Positions 27,307 through 41,893 of a stretch of DNA of 51,859 nucleotides are shown in pieces; the first letter of the stretch is position 1, and every line of letters begins with the position of its first letter. The notes beneath the pieces are model-generated. The model had not been told where the DNA came from, made no database searches, and saw only the letters and a program-made list of their open reading frames with translations. Source of the stretch: an uncultured Bacteroides sp. (GTDB taxonomy: Bacteria; Bacteroidota; Bacteroidia; Bacteroidales; Bacteroidaceae); contig NZ_CABUHK010000033.1 of the NCBI RefSeq assembly GCF_902491285.1, positions 1 through 51,859 on the forward strand. The letters are read 5' to 3'. Made by a program: the position numbers and the translations under genes.

Positions 27307-29112
27307 ATGAAAATATTTTATTTATATATAGTATTATTGGCGGGTGTTGGAACGATCGTTTCTTCTTGTTCCGATTTTTTGGACCGCGAACCGCTTACTG
27401 TCCCTAATAATGCATCTTTCTTATCAGGTGAAGCACAGGTACGGGGGTATATCAATGGTCTTTATACGGCACTTCCGTCATTGGATAAATTCGGTATGGG
27501 GGTACGTGGCGAAGAGAAGAATAGTGATAATATTCTTTCTGAAATCTACGATAAACGTCTGAATGGTGAAAATACGTTGTTCTCTAGTAGTGAAGCATGG
27601 GAAACCGGTTATAAGAATTTGCGTAGTGTGAATTATTTCTTTCATTATTATTTGGTACCGGAAGAGTTGGAGACTGACGAGATAAGATCGTTAAAGGGCG
27701 AAGCTTACTTTTTGAGAGCTTACTGGCATTTCGGACAGTTGAAGAAATTTGGCAATATACCTATAATGGATGGTTTTTGGGATGAACATGCTACGATAGC
27801 AGGTTTACAGATTCCGCAGAAAGATCGTGGAGAAGTTGCTAAGTTTATTTTAAATGATTTGGATATAGCTCAAGGATTATTATTCAATAGAAGCAAATAT
27901 AGCGGTTTGCGTATTTCTAAGGAGGCTGCTATGCTACTTGCCATGCAGGTAGCTTTGTATGAAGGTACGTGGGAGAAATACCATCAGAATGATGAGTTTG
28001 CGGCCGCTACTAACCAATCGGATTATTTTTTAGGTGAAGTGTTGAGATGGGGGGATTTGCTTTTTGAACAAGGTATACAATTAAATACTAAAGAAACAGA
28101 TAAAGGTGTAGTTCATCCAGAAGATGCTTATGGACGTTTGTTCAATCAAAAAGATTATTCGGATATGCCTGAAATTCTTTTTTGGAGAAAGTATTCTGTT
28201 ACGGAAGGTATATTTCATGCTTTACAAGGTTTGCTTGGTGGAGGAGTTGTCGATCAGAATGGACCTGCTGGTGTGTCCGGAGATTTAGTAAATACTTATT
28301 TGAATGCTGATGGAACGCCTATAAATCCGAATGATGACAAATTTAAAGATTTTAATGAGACTTTTAAGAACAGAGACTTGCGCCTTACGGAAACTGTGAT
28401 GAGCAGTGGGTATAAATTTAAGTCTACTGCTAAAGGGTCTCGTCCGATGCTGGTAAAAGATGCCTCTACAGGTGATAAGTCAATAAATCCTCCTTTCCTT
28501 GCCGGTGATGGTAATGCTAAAAATGTGACAGGGTATCATATTCGTTTGGGAGTAGACACTACTTATGTAGAAGGTAATAATGAAACAGGATTAGTGATAA
28601 TGCGTTATGCTGATGCTCTTTTGAGTTATGCTGAAGCCGCTGCAGAACTTGGAAAATGTGATGACAAGGTGCTGGAAAAAACGTTGATTCCTTTGCGTAA
28701 GCGTGCTGGCGTGGACTATATAACTCCGACTAAGGATATCTATTTTACTGATTATGGTTATGAATTGACTCCGGTAATGCAGGAAATTCGTCGTGAACGT
28801 CGTGTAGAGCTTGCTTTGCAAGGGTATCGTTTGGATGACTTGATGCGCTGGGCAGGAGCCAAAGTAATTATGGGAAAAAGAGGTAAAGGAGCTTATCTGG
28901 GACATGATGGTGTCTTGTACAAATCTTTTAGTACAGATAAACAAGAGGCGTTAGCTACTGTACTTACAGATGGTAACGGATGGATGGATCCTTTGCAGGA
29001 GATGTTGCCAGGTGGTTATCAGTTTGATTCTAAGAGAGATTATCTCTTGCCTATTCCTCCCAGTGAATTGGAATTGAATAAACAGATGAAACAGAATCCG
29101 GGCTGGAAATAA
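27307..29112 (+). CDS. SusD-family glycan-binding lipoprotein
   Basis: 601 residues with the lipobox IVSSC (Cys21). The N-terminal SusD-like domain includes LKGEAYFLRAYWHFGQLKKF and the C-terminal RagB/SusD domain includes IMRYADALLSYAEAAAELG, REIRRERRVELALQGYR-like text (IRRERRVELALQGYRLDDL) and LLPIPPSELELN. It caps the SusC pore and captures glycan at the surface. It is longer than the SusD of the first operon and sits 16 bases after susC, 36 bases before the GH16 gene. Confidence 0.95.
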   Translation: MKIFYLYIVLLAGVGTIVSSCSDFLDREPLTVPNNASFLSGEAQVRGYINGLYTALPSLDKFGMGVRGEEKNSDNILSEIYDKRLNGENTLFSSSEAWETGYKNLRSVNYFFHYYLVPEELETDEIRSLKGEAYFLRAYWHFGQLKKFGNIPIMDGFWDEHATIAGLQIPQKDRGEVAKFILNDLDIAQGLLFNRSKYSGLRISKEAAMLLAMQVALYEGTWEKYHQNDEFAAATNQSDYFLGEVLRWGDLLFEQGIQLNTKETDKGVVHPEDAYGRLFNQKDYSDMPEILFWRKYSVTEGIFHALQGLLGGGVVDQNGPAGVSGDLVNTYLNADGTPINPNDDKFKDFNETFKNRDLRLTETVMSSGYKFKSTAKGSRPMLVKDASTGDKSINPPFLAGDGNAKNVTGYHIRLGVDTTYVEGNNETGLVIMRYADALLSYAEAAAELGKCDDKVLEKTLIPLRKRAGVDYITPTKDIYFTDYGYELTPVMQEIRRERRVELALQGYRLDDLMRWAGAKVIMGKRGKGAYLGHDGVLYKSFSTDKQEALATVLTDGNGWMDPLQEMLPGGYQFDSKRDYLLPIPPSELELNKQMKQNPGWK

Positions 29113-29148
29113 AATAAGGTTATAGACTCTATAATAAAGATATAGTAT

Positions 29149-31074
29149 ATGAAAAAGATTTTAGAATGGACATATTTATGGGTGCTCTTACTGGTATTTA
29201 TTGGTGTGTCAGGATGTTCTGACGACGATAAAGTAAGTGCGTTAGCAGAACCTGTACCTTTGAAGATGACACTGAATAGTACTGACTTGGTGATGGGAGA
29301 GATGCTGGAAATCACTTTTGATGTGACGGGCACGGCAGAAGGGAAGAAAGCAATGAATGAGGATCTGAATATTAAACTGACTGCTATGACTGACAAAGGA
29401 GCTGTAGATCGGTTATTGTTTGATGGCTTTCCCTCTGTTGTGACATTGCATCAAGGTGAGACGAGTAAGACTCTTCAGATTCCAGTTAAAAAAGAAGGAC
29501 TAAATAAAGAACATTCAGTAGAAATATCAGCTTTTGCACGTGGTTATAGAATGGCAGATGCCTTACAAATTATTACTGTGAGTGATTATCATTATTCTAA
29601 AGTGAGTTTGAAGAATAATACAGATAAATTAGTGAAAGAAGGACAGACGTTTGTGTTAGTGGCTTCCGTTAATTCAATGTTAAAGGATGCTCTCACAATT
29701 ACTGTTAATGCAAAAGACGGAGAAGAGGGACGTTACGAAAACCTACCGGAAGAGTTGATAATTCCCGCTGGAAAGAATTCGGTTGAAAGCGAACCGGTTA
29801 CTATGAAAAAAGATGTGAATACGACCGAAGATGAAGATCTTACTTTGGAGTTTGCTACAGTTCCGGCTCTTAGTCGTTATCCTTTAGTTGCTACAAAATT
29901 GGTTATCAAGAAGATTGATATTCATAAGAATATGGATACTCAGTTGAGGGATGAGCGTTGGCTCTATGAAGATGCAGATTTGTTATTTGTTTCACCCAAA
30001 AATGAGGCTGATGTGAAGAAATGGGGGCAGACTAATTATGTGGTGATGAAGGAAGGTGATCCTCATCCTAATAGTGGTAAGGTACTGCCGGAAGGAAAAT
30101 GGAAATTTTTCCGTGCGTATGAGTTCCATAAAATTGCCGGATGTCTTGTTGAGAAAGCAAGTAATGATAAAACATATACCAGTAAAGAACATCCGGCAGG
30201 CTTTGCCGATCAAAATACGGGTGCGGTAGAAACTGTCGGTGCGGTAGATAATGCCAAATATTCATGGATAACGGATGAAGGATATTTGAGGATGATCTCA
30301 TTGAAGGAGCAAGCAGTATCAGCTAATACTGGCAAGACCTTTAAATTCGGAACTTCAGCTTTCTATTCCTGTAAATTTCAAAGAGGCAATCCTCTTAGTC
30401 CTACATGGCCTACTGCTAATGTTCGTATCTATCCAGGAATGCGTATTGAGACTCGTGCTCGTATTCGTGGTACTGATTGGAGTGGTATGTTACCGGGCAT
30501 TTGGTTACAAGGTAATGAACAGGTAGGTGGTGATGGTCAATGGAATATTTGGCCGGACTTTGGAGAAATAGACGTGATGGAGAATAATACTAAACATGGT
30601 ACTCCTAGTTATAGGACAGGTGTTGAACAAACTTTCCATTTTGGTGGTAGTACACCAGGTCAGGCAAATAAATATGCTCCTACCAAAGCTGTAACGGAGA
30701 TTGCCGGAACAATCGGTGATTTTCATATCTATTGGGTAGAATGGGTAGACAATACGACAGTTCGCATGGGTGTTAATGGAGAAACAACAATAGTGGTAAC
30801 TAAAGCACAAGTTGAATCTCAAGGCTCCAGGTGGCCATTTACGGATGAAGTGAATAAAGAAGGATTGTATTATATTCTAACTATGATGTTCTTACACAAA
30901 GCTGAACCTGATTATCCATCTATGGAAATGAGTTATTTGACAGCCAGAAATATGTTGAAAAGTAATCCTAATGCATTGATTCCCCGTATGGAGATCGACT
31001 GGGTACGTTTCTACATTGATGATACATATTCTGATCATGGCATGCCATGGAGAGATGACGTCATTCTTTACTAA
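29149..31074 (+). CDS. Surface GH16 glycoside hydrolase, endo-O-glycanase candidate
   Basis: 641 residues. The lipobox SGC (Cys23) is followed by SDDDK, an acidic surface-export signal, so the enzyme should face outward. Residues about 30-265 are beta-rich Ig-like repeats, and the C-terminal half is a GH16 jelly roll. The catalytic motif GEIDVMEN has Glu473 (nucleophile), Asp475 and Glu478 (acid/base), all intact. GH16 enzymes cut beta-1,3 or beta-1,4 links inside glycans. In a locus with sulfatase, GH20, GH2 and GH29 the likely substrate is poly-LacNAc or other mucin O-glycan chains, as for known Bacteroides GH16 O-glycanases. A laminarinase activity is the main alternative. Confidence 0.88.
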   Translation: MKKILEWTYLWVLLLVFIGVSGCSDDDKVSALAEPVPLKMTLNSTDLVMGEMLEITFDVTGTAEGKKAMNEDLNIKLTAMTDKGAVDRLLFDGFPSVVTLHQGETSKTLQIPVKKEGLNKEHSVEISAFARGYRMADALQIITVSDYHYSKVSLKNNTDKLVKEGQTFVLVASVNSMLKDALTITVNAKDGEEGRYENLPEELIIPAGKNSVESEPVTMKKDVNTTEDEDLTLEFATVPALSRYPLVATKLVIKKIDIHKNMDTQLRDERWLYEDADLLFVSPKNEADVKKWGQTNYVVMKEGDPHPNSGKVLPEGKWKFFRAYEFHKIAGCLVEKASNDKTYTSKEHPAGFADQNTGAVETVGAVDNAKYSWITDEGYLRMISLKEQAVSANTGKTFKFGTSAFYSCKFQRGNPLSPTWPTANVRIYPGMRIETRARIRGTDWSGMLPGIWLQGNEQVGGDGQWNIWPDFGEIDVMENNTKHGTPSYRTGVEQTFHFGGSTPGQANKYAPTKAVTEIAGTIGDFHIYWVEWVDNTTVRMGVNGETTIVVTKAQVESQGSRWPFTDEVNKEGLYYILTMMFLHKAEPDYPSMEMSYLTARNMLKSNPNALIPRMEIDWVRFYIDDTYSDHGMPWRDDVILY

Positions 31075-31112
31075 TAAACAGAATAATAAACCTTTTTAAA
31101 CAAAATAATAAT

Positions 31113-32456
31113 ATGAAGATCAAGACGATTTTATGTGCAGTATTTGCAGCAACTTTAATGGGTAGTTGTAATTATGACGATGGTGAATTATGGGATGCTG
31201 TTAACGGGCAGGAAGAAAGAATTTCCGCTTTGGAGAAATGGCAGAAAACTGTGGTTGAACAATTGAACTCTTTACAGGGTATACTTACTGCTACTGACTA
31301 TATAACGGATGTAGAAAAGGTGACAAAAGATGGAAAAGAAGGGTATAAAATATCTTTCCTTCATGCAGCTCCTATTACATTATATTATAATGCCGATAAT
31401 GAGGTCAGTGGTACTGGCGACAATGTCATTGGTGTGGCAGAAGAAGAGGATACTGGTAAATGGTATTGGACTTTAGACGGTGAAGCTTTGGTTGTTGACG
31501 GCAAGACTGTATATGTTAATGGTGGAGATGATATCAAGGTGGAAGTAAATGCGGATGGTTCTACAAAACTGACTATTGGAGATAATGAGGTGACAGTGCC
31601 TGGACCTATAACTCATCCTGTGACGGGAGTTGCTGAATCGGGCAATGTTGTAACTATTACTTTGGATGGAGGTAAAACTATAGATGTACCTAAATATATA
31701 AATCTTAGCAAGCTTTTGTTAGATGAATATAATAAAGAAACCGCTGGAGAACAAACATATGAGTTGAATCTGCCAGAAGGTTATATTATAAAATTGTTAG
31801 ATGCAGTTCCTGCAAATTGGACTGTAGAAGTAAATAATGCAATGTTGAAGGTTGTGTATCCGAACTCAGGAGAAGTAGCTATGACTTTCTTGATTTCTGA
31901 TGGAAAAACTCAGACTGTAATGAAAACTGTCACATTTAAAGTGACGTCAGAACAATCATGGGTTACTGTAGAGTATATAAGTGGTGGTAGCAAGATAGAG
32001 ATACCTGCTGGTGCATCAAACATAAAGGTGGTAACAAAATTATCATCTGTATCCACTGCACAAGTGAGAGATGACATTTGTACACCTTTGAAGACTAATG
32101 AGAATGTAGTGAATATTGACTTGTCAACGCTCCCTCTATCAGCGGCTTTTCCAGCTAATGCATTTTATATGAGTACTCCTAGTGTTCCCGCAACGGATTA
32201 TAATACTTCTATAGAAACCGTTATTCTTCCTCCGAATATTCCTAATATATTTAATGATGCATTTAAACATTGTAGTGCTTTAAAGAGTATTACACTTACT
32301 GGAAGTCTGCCTAATTGTACTAGTTTTAATGCAACATGGTTCACAGGTTGTGATAATTTTACAACTATCTACGTGCCAGCAGACAAAGTTGAAGCTTATA
32401 AAGCAAAGTGGTCTGGTATTCCTGTGCAAATAACAGTAGCTCCTAGCGCTGAATAA
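31113..32456 (+). CDS. Surface lipoprotein: DUF4988-like start, LRR C-terminus
   Basis: 447 residues. The lipobox GSC (Cys19) is followed by NYDDGE, an acidic surface-export signal. A short coiled coil (about 25-60; GQEERISALEKWQKTVVEQL) leads into beta-rich repeats of the type found at the N-terminus of PL29-associated proteins (DUF4988-like). Residues about 350-435 are a BspA-like leucine-rich repeat (VILPPNIPNIFNDAFKHC, YVPADKVEAYKAKW). No catalytic motif is visible. In position four after susC, susD and GH16 it fits a surface glycan-binding protein that gathers substrate. A terminator follows. Confidence 0.8.
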   Translation: MKIKTILCAVFAATLMGSCNYDDGELWDAVNGQEERISALEKWQKTVVEQLNSLQGILTATDYITDVEKVTKDGKEGYKISFLHAAPITLYYNADNEVSGTGDNVIGVAEEEDTGKWYWTLDGEALVVDGKTVYVNGGDDIKVEVNADGSTKLTIGDNEVTVPGPITHPVTGVAESGNVVTITLDGGKTIDVPKYINLSKLLLDEYNKETAGEQTYELNLPEGYIIKLLDAVPANWTVEVNNAMLKVVYPNSGEVAMTFLISDGKTQTVMKTVTFKVTSEQSWVTVEYISGGSKIEIPAGASNIKVVTKLSSVSTAQVRDDICTPLKTNENVVNIDLSTLPLSAAFPANAFYMSTPSVPATDYNTSIETVILPPNIPNIFNDAFKHCSALKSITLTGSLPNCTSFNATWFTGCDNFTTIYVPADKVEAYKAKWSGIPVQITVAPSAE

Positions 32457-32515
32457 AATAGCAGAATGAATCTACTGGTTAAAATTATTGTTTGTAGATA
32501 AGTGATTTGAGAATT

Positions 32516-32559
32516 AAAGGCTGTATTAGATAGCGACTTGTTTAATACGGCCTTTCTTG
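32516..32559 (+). terminator. Terminator after the surface LRR lipoprotein gene
   Basis: AAAGGCTGTATTA pairs with TAATACGGCCTTT (one G-T pair) around a loop of about 14 bases, followed by a short T/C tract. Confidence 0.8.
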
Positions 32560-32721
32560 CTTTCTATCTTTCTTGAATTGTATCTGATACAGATATAGGT
32601 ATGAATATGTAACATCTTCAGAGATGCATTTTGAAGTATTTGATTCAACAAATCATGCAGAAATGGAGATTATTGGAAATTAATTGGTAATTTGTGGAAG
32701 CCGATTTTGCTTTCCGTTCAC

Positions 32722-32729
32722 TATCTTTG
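32722..32729 (+). promoter_or_regulatory. Promoter -7 box of the sulfatase operon
   Basis: TATCTTTG fits TAnnTTTG and lies 28 bases before the sulfatase ATG at 32758. A TTTG at the standard distance is missing. Confidence 0.5.
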
Positions 32730-32757
32730 CTGCTACTATCTAATATAAAATTGTTTT

Positions 32758-34341
32758 ATGGAAAAACTGCACTCAAATTTATTCTTTCCTCTGGCAGGAG
32801 TAGCTGCCGTAGCTTCCCTTGCTTCCTGTTCAAACAAGCAAAAGCCTGCGGAGCAGAAACCTTTGAATATCGTCTACATCATGACGGACGATCACACAGC
32901 ACAGATGATGAGCTGTTACGACACGCGCTACATGGAAACCCCGAATCTTGACCGCATTGCTGCCGATGGCGTACGCTTCACTCAAAGTTTTGTAGCCAAT
33001 TCATTAAGCGGTCCCAGCCGAGCCTGCATGATAACAGGAAAACATAGCTGTGCTAATAAATTCTACGATAACACCACTTGCGTATTCGACAGTTCGCAAC
33101 AGACTTTCCCAAAACTGTTGCAGAAAATCGGTTACCAGACAGCGCTGGTGGGTAAATGGCATCTTGAAAGTTTGCCTTCCGGATTTGATTACTGGCAAAT
33201 TGTCCCCGGACAAGGCGACTACTACAATCCGGATTTCATCACGCAAAACAATGACACTATCCAAAAACATGGATACATCACGAACCTTATCACCGATGAT
33301 GCTATCGACTGGATAGAAAACAAGCGCAACCCGGAGAAACCTTTCTGTCTCCTGATTCACCACAAGGCGATTCACCGCAACTGGTTGGCGGATACTTGCA
33401 ATCTGGCTTTGTACGAGGATAAGACCTTCCCTCTGCCGGACAATTTCTTTGACGACTACGAAGGGCGTCCCGCCGCTGCCGCACAAGAGATGAGCATTGT
33501 AAAGGACATGGACATGATTTATGACCTTAAAATGCTTCGTCCCGATAAAAAGTCCCGTCTGAAATCCTTGTATGAGAAATATATCGGTCGCATGGATGAA
33601 GCACAACGTGCCGCATGGGACAAATTCTACACTCCGATTATAGACGATTTCTATAAACAGAACCTTCAAGGCAAAGACCTTGCCAACTGGAAATTCCAGC
33701 GTTACATGCGCGACTACATGAAGACCGTGAAATCACTGGACGACAATGTAGGCCGTGTGCTCGACTACCTGAAAGAGAAAGGACTGCTGGATAACACACT
33801 CGTTGTCTACACTTCCGACCAGGGATTCTATATGGGTGAACACGGTTGGTTCGACAAACGCTTCATATACGAAGAATCCATGCGTACACCGCTTATCATG
33901 CGCCTGCCGAAAGGATTCGACCGCAGAGACGACATCACCGAAATGGTACAGAACATCGACTATGCACCCACCTTCCTCGAATTGGCAGGAGCGGAGATTC
34001 CTTCTGATATCCAAGGTGTATCCCTCGTACCCTTGCTGAAAGGCGAACATCCGAAGGACTGGCGGAAAGCTCTCTATTATCATTTCTACGAATATCCCGC
34101 CGAGCACATGGTGAAACGTCATTATGGCGTACGCACGGAGCGCTATAAACTGATTCATTTCTATAATGACATCAACTGGTGGGAACTTTACGACCTGCAG
34201 GCAGACCCGTCGGAAATGCATAACCTTTACGGACAGCCTGAATATGAAGCGGTAGTGAAAGAACTGAAAGAAGAAATGCTGAAACTTCAGGAGCAATACA
34301 ATGACCCTGTCCGCTTCTCACCGGAGAGAGACAAGGAATAA
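32758..34341 (+). CDS. S1-family sulfatase, serine type, lipoprotein
   Basis: 527 residues. It removes sulfate esters from glycans. A lipobox SLASC (Cys24) is followed by SNKQKP without acidic export residues, so it probably faces the periplasm. The sulfatase signature is S84-G-P-S-R88 followed by ACMITGKHS, with serine at the position that is converted to formylglycine; it therefore depends on an anSME-type maturase encoded elsewhere. Metal ligands include Asp44-Asp45 (IMTDDH) and the later VVYTSDQGFYMGEHGWFDKR segment. It starts a co-directional block with GH20 (18 bases apart) and GH2. The position of the sulfate it removes is not predictable from sequence. Confidence 0.94.
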   Translation: MEKLHSNLFFPLAGVAAVASLASCSNKQKPAEQKPLNIVYIMTDDHTAQMMSCYDTRYMETPNLDRIAADGVRFTQSFVANSLSGPSRACMITGKHSCANKFYDNTTCVFDSSQQTFPKLLQKIGYQTALVGKWHLESLPSGFDYWQIVPGQGDYYNPDFITQNNDTIQKHGYITNLITDDAIDWIENKRNPEKPFCLLIHHKAIHRNWLADTCNLALYEDKTFPLPDNFFDDYEGRPAAAAQEMSIVKDMDMIYDLKMLRPDKKSRLKSLYEKYIGRMDEAQRAAWDKFYTPIIDDFYKQNLQGKDLANWKFQRYMRDYMKTVKSLDDNVGRVLDYLKEKGLLDNTLVVYTSDQGFYMGEHGWFDKRFIYEESMRTPLIMRLPKGFDRRDDITEMVQNIDYAPTFLELAGAEIPSDIQGVSLVPLLKGEHPKDWRKALYYHFYEYPAEHMVKRHYGVRTERYKLIHFYNDINWWELYDLQADPSEMHNLYGQPEYEAVVKELKEEMLKLQEQYNDPVRFSPERDKE

Positions 34342-34359
34342 ATCCAACGTACATACGCC

Positions 34360-39785
<5,426 letters not shown>

Positions 39786-39820
39786 GTGTTGAACCAATAG
39801 GCTGTTAGATTACATATAAT

Positions 39821-39892
39821 CAGGTGTGGATTTCACGGTTTCTTTGAATATTGTCAGAAATATTCTGCCGGAGTAGTGAAAATCACACCTTT
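39821..39892. repeat. Palindromic repeat between GH2 and GH29 genes
   Basis: AGGTGTGGATTTCAC near 39822 and GTGAAAATCACACCT ending near 39891 are near-perfect inverted arms about 40 bases apart. GGATTTCACGGTTT at 39828-39841 is identical to the minus strand at 14028-14015, so this is a second copy of the same dispersed repeat. It may attenuate read-through from GH2 into GH29. Confidence 0.65.
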
Positions 39893-39896
39893 ATGT

Positions 39897-39904
39897 TATC
39901 TTTG
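39897..39904 (+). promoter_or_regulatory. Promoter -7 box of the fucosidase gene
   Basis: TATCTTTG fits TAnnTTTG and lies 29 bases before the ATG at 39934, suggesting that GH29 can be transcribed on its own. Confidence 0.5.
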
Positions 39905-39933
39905 TGCTATCAGCATTAATTAAATAGTATATT

Positions 39934-41751
39934 ATGAACAAACTCCTAACCACACTATTATTATCCTCTGCCATAACATTGAGCGTACAAGCACAAAAGT
40001 CAGATGATTATTACGTGAAGCACGTCGAATTTCCTCAAAATGCAACACTTGAACAGAAGGTAGATATGGCGGCACGTCTGGTACCTACTCCCCAACAGTT
40101 ATTGTGGCAGCAAATGGAACTGACTGCTTTTCTCCATTTCGGTATCAACACTTTTACCGGACGCGAATGGGGAGACGGAAAAGAAGACCCCGCACTGTTC
40201 AACCCTTCGGAACTGGATGCCGGACAATGGGTACGCAGCCTTAAGGAAGCCGGCTTTAAAATGGTACTTCTTACAGCGAAACATCACGACGGTTTCTGTC
40301 TTTGGCCTACGGCTACCACCAAACATTCCGTAGCTTCTTCCCCTTGGAAGAACGGACAGGGAGACGTTGTGAAAGAACTTCGGAAGGCCTGCGATAAATA
40401 TGGAATGAAATTCGGAGTCTATCTCTCTCCGTGGGACAGAAACGCGGAATGTTACGGAGATTCTCCCCGCTACAATGAGTTTTTTATCCGCCAGTTGACG
40501 GAACTGTTGACTAATTACGGTGAAGTGCACGAAGTATGGTTCGACGGAGCGAACGGAGAAGGTCCGAACGGAAAGAAACAAATATATGACTGGGACGCTT
40601 TCTATAAAACTATCCAACGTCTGCAACCCAAAGCGGTGATGGCGATTATGGGAGACGATGTCCGCTGGGTAGGAAACGAGAAAGGCTTGGGACGCGAAAC
40701 AGAATGGAATGCCACTGTACTGACTCCGGGCATTTATGCCCGTTCGGCAGAAAACAACAAACGTCTGGGTGTCTTTAGCAAAGCGGAAGATTTAGGAAGC
40801 CGTAAGATGTTGGAGAAAGCTACGGAATTGTTCTGGTATCCCTCGGAAGTGGATGTGTCTATCCGTCCGGGATGGTTCTATCACGAGTCGGAAGACAGTA
40901 AAGTAAAATCCCTGAAACATCTATCGGATATTTATTTCCGGTCGGTAGGCTATAATTCCGTGCTCTTATTGAATATTCCTCCCGACCGTAGAGGGCTGAT
41001 AAATGAAGCAGATGTGAACCGACTGAAAGAATTTGCCTCTTATCGGGAACAGATATTTGCCGACAACCGGGTGAGGAAAGGAAGAAACTACTGGAATGCC
41101 ACTTCGGGTAGTGAGGCCGTTTATTCCTTGAAGCCGAAGTCGGAAATCAATGTCGTGATGCTTCAGGAAGATATAACGAAAGGGCAGAGGGTAGAGGCTT
41201 TTACCGTTGAGGCTCTGACGGATAACGGTTGGAAAGAAGTTGGTAAAGGCACTACAATCGGGTATAAACGTATGCTGCGTTTCCCTGCGGTAAAAGCCAG
41301 TCAACTTCGGGTGAAGATAAATGAATGTCGTCTGACTGCTCACATAAATCAGGTTGGTGCTTATTATGCGGCTCCTTTGGAGGAAGCGGCTCAGGGAGAA
41401 GACTGGAATAACCTGCCTCGTAGCGGTTGGAAACAAGTAGCTGCTTCTCCGCTTACGATTGATTTGGGTAAAACGGTGACATTGAGCAGTTTTACCTATG
41501 CTCCGTTGAAAGCGGAAGCGAAACCGGCCATGGCTTTCCGTTATAAATTCTTTGTCAGCATGGACGGCAAGAACTGGAAGGAAGTTCCCACGAATGGAGA
41601 GTTCAGTAATATTATGCACAATCCGTTGCCGCAGACAGTTGCTTTCGGTCAGAAAGTACAGGCGCGTTATATTAAATTAGAGGCTACTACGCCTACCGCG
41701 ACAACCGCAAAAGTAGAAATGAATGAAATAGGAGTGGTGATAACTCCCTGA
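39934..41751 (+). CDS. GH29 alpha-L-fucosidase
   Basis: 605 residues with a signal peptide (ending SVQAQ, about residue 21). The catalytic barrel (about 40-350) shows FLHFGINTFTGREWGDG, LLTAKHHDGFCLWPT, FGVYLSPWDRN and the nucleophile Asp204 in EVWFDGANGEGP. A beta-sandwich and an F5/8-type-C-like domain (about 480-605) follow. It removes terminal fucose, probably alpha-1,3/1,4-linked fucose given its similarity to the narrower GH29 group, though the linkage is inference. Closing the locus with sulfatase, GH20 and GH2, it supports a host glycan substrate. A strong terminator follows. Confidence 0.94.
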   Translation: MNKLLTTLLLSSAITLSVQAQKSDDYYVKHVEFPQNATLEQKVDMAARLVPTPQQLLWQQMELTAFLHFGINTFTGREWGDGKEDPALFNPSELDAGQWVRSLKEAGFKMVLLTAKHHDGFCLWPTATTKHSVASSPWKNGQGDVVKELRKACDKYGMKFGVYLSPWDRNAECYGDSPRYNEFFIRQLTELLTNYGEVHEVWFDGANGEGPNGKKQIYDWDAFYKTIQRLQPKAVMAIMGDDVRWVGNEKGLGRETEWNATVLTPGIYARSAENNKRLGVFSKAEDLGSRKMLEKATELFWYPSEVDVSIRPGWFYHESEDSKVKSLKHLSDIYFRSVGYNSVLLLNIPPDRRGLINEADVNRLKEFASYREQIFADNRVRKGRNYWNATSGSEAVYSLKPKSEINVVMLQEDITKGQRVEAFTVEALTDNGWKEVGKGTTIGYKRMLRFPAVKASQLRVKINECRLTAHINQVGAYYAAPLEEAAQGEDWNNLPRSGWKQVAASPLTIDLGKTVTLSSFTYAPLKAEAKPAMAFRYKFFVSMDGKNWKEVPTNGEFSNIMHNPLPQTVAFGQKVQARYIKLEATTPTATTAKVEMNEIGVVITP

Positions 41752-41794
41752 CGGAGTTGGCATCATTGAAAGATATGCTTGGAAAGTATCAGTG

Positions 41795-41843
41795 AAGACT
41801 GGCGGTCTTGATTTTTCGTGAATCAGACGCCGGTCTTTTTTTT
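41795..41843 (+). terminator. Terminator at the end of the glycan locus
   Basis: AAGACTGGCG pairs with GCCGGTCTT, with inner TGATT/AATCA pairing, followed by eight T residues. Confidence 0.88.
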
Positions 41844-41893
41844 CTAAACCAAATGCATATTTAGCTGTTATTAAATAAAAAAGAATATAAGTT

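Larger units (their letters stand above)
32457..32757 (+). other. Gap between the two halves of the glycan locus
   Basis: A 301-base region without a gene. It holds the terminator at 32516-32559 and a -7 box (TATCTTTG, 32722-32729) for the sulfatase gene, so the locus is transcribed in at least two units. Between them I see only AT-rich spacer. The base composition of the genes changes across this gap, from AT-rich before it to noticeably more GC-rich after it. Confidence 0.7.

Noticed and set aside
32758..34341. Possible inactive sulfatase because cysteine is missing from the signature
   Set aside because: The S-x-P-S-R form is a normal substrate for anaerobic sulfatase maturases, which are common in Bacteroides.
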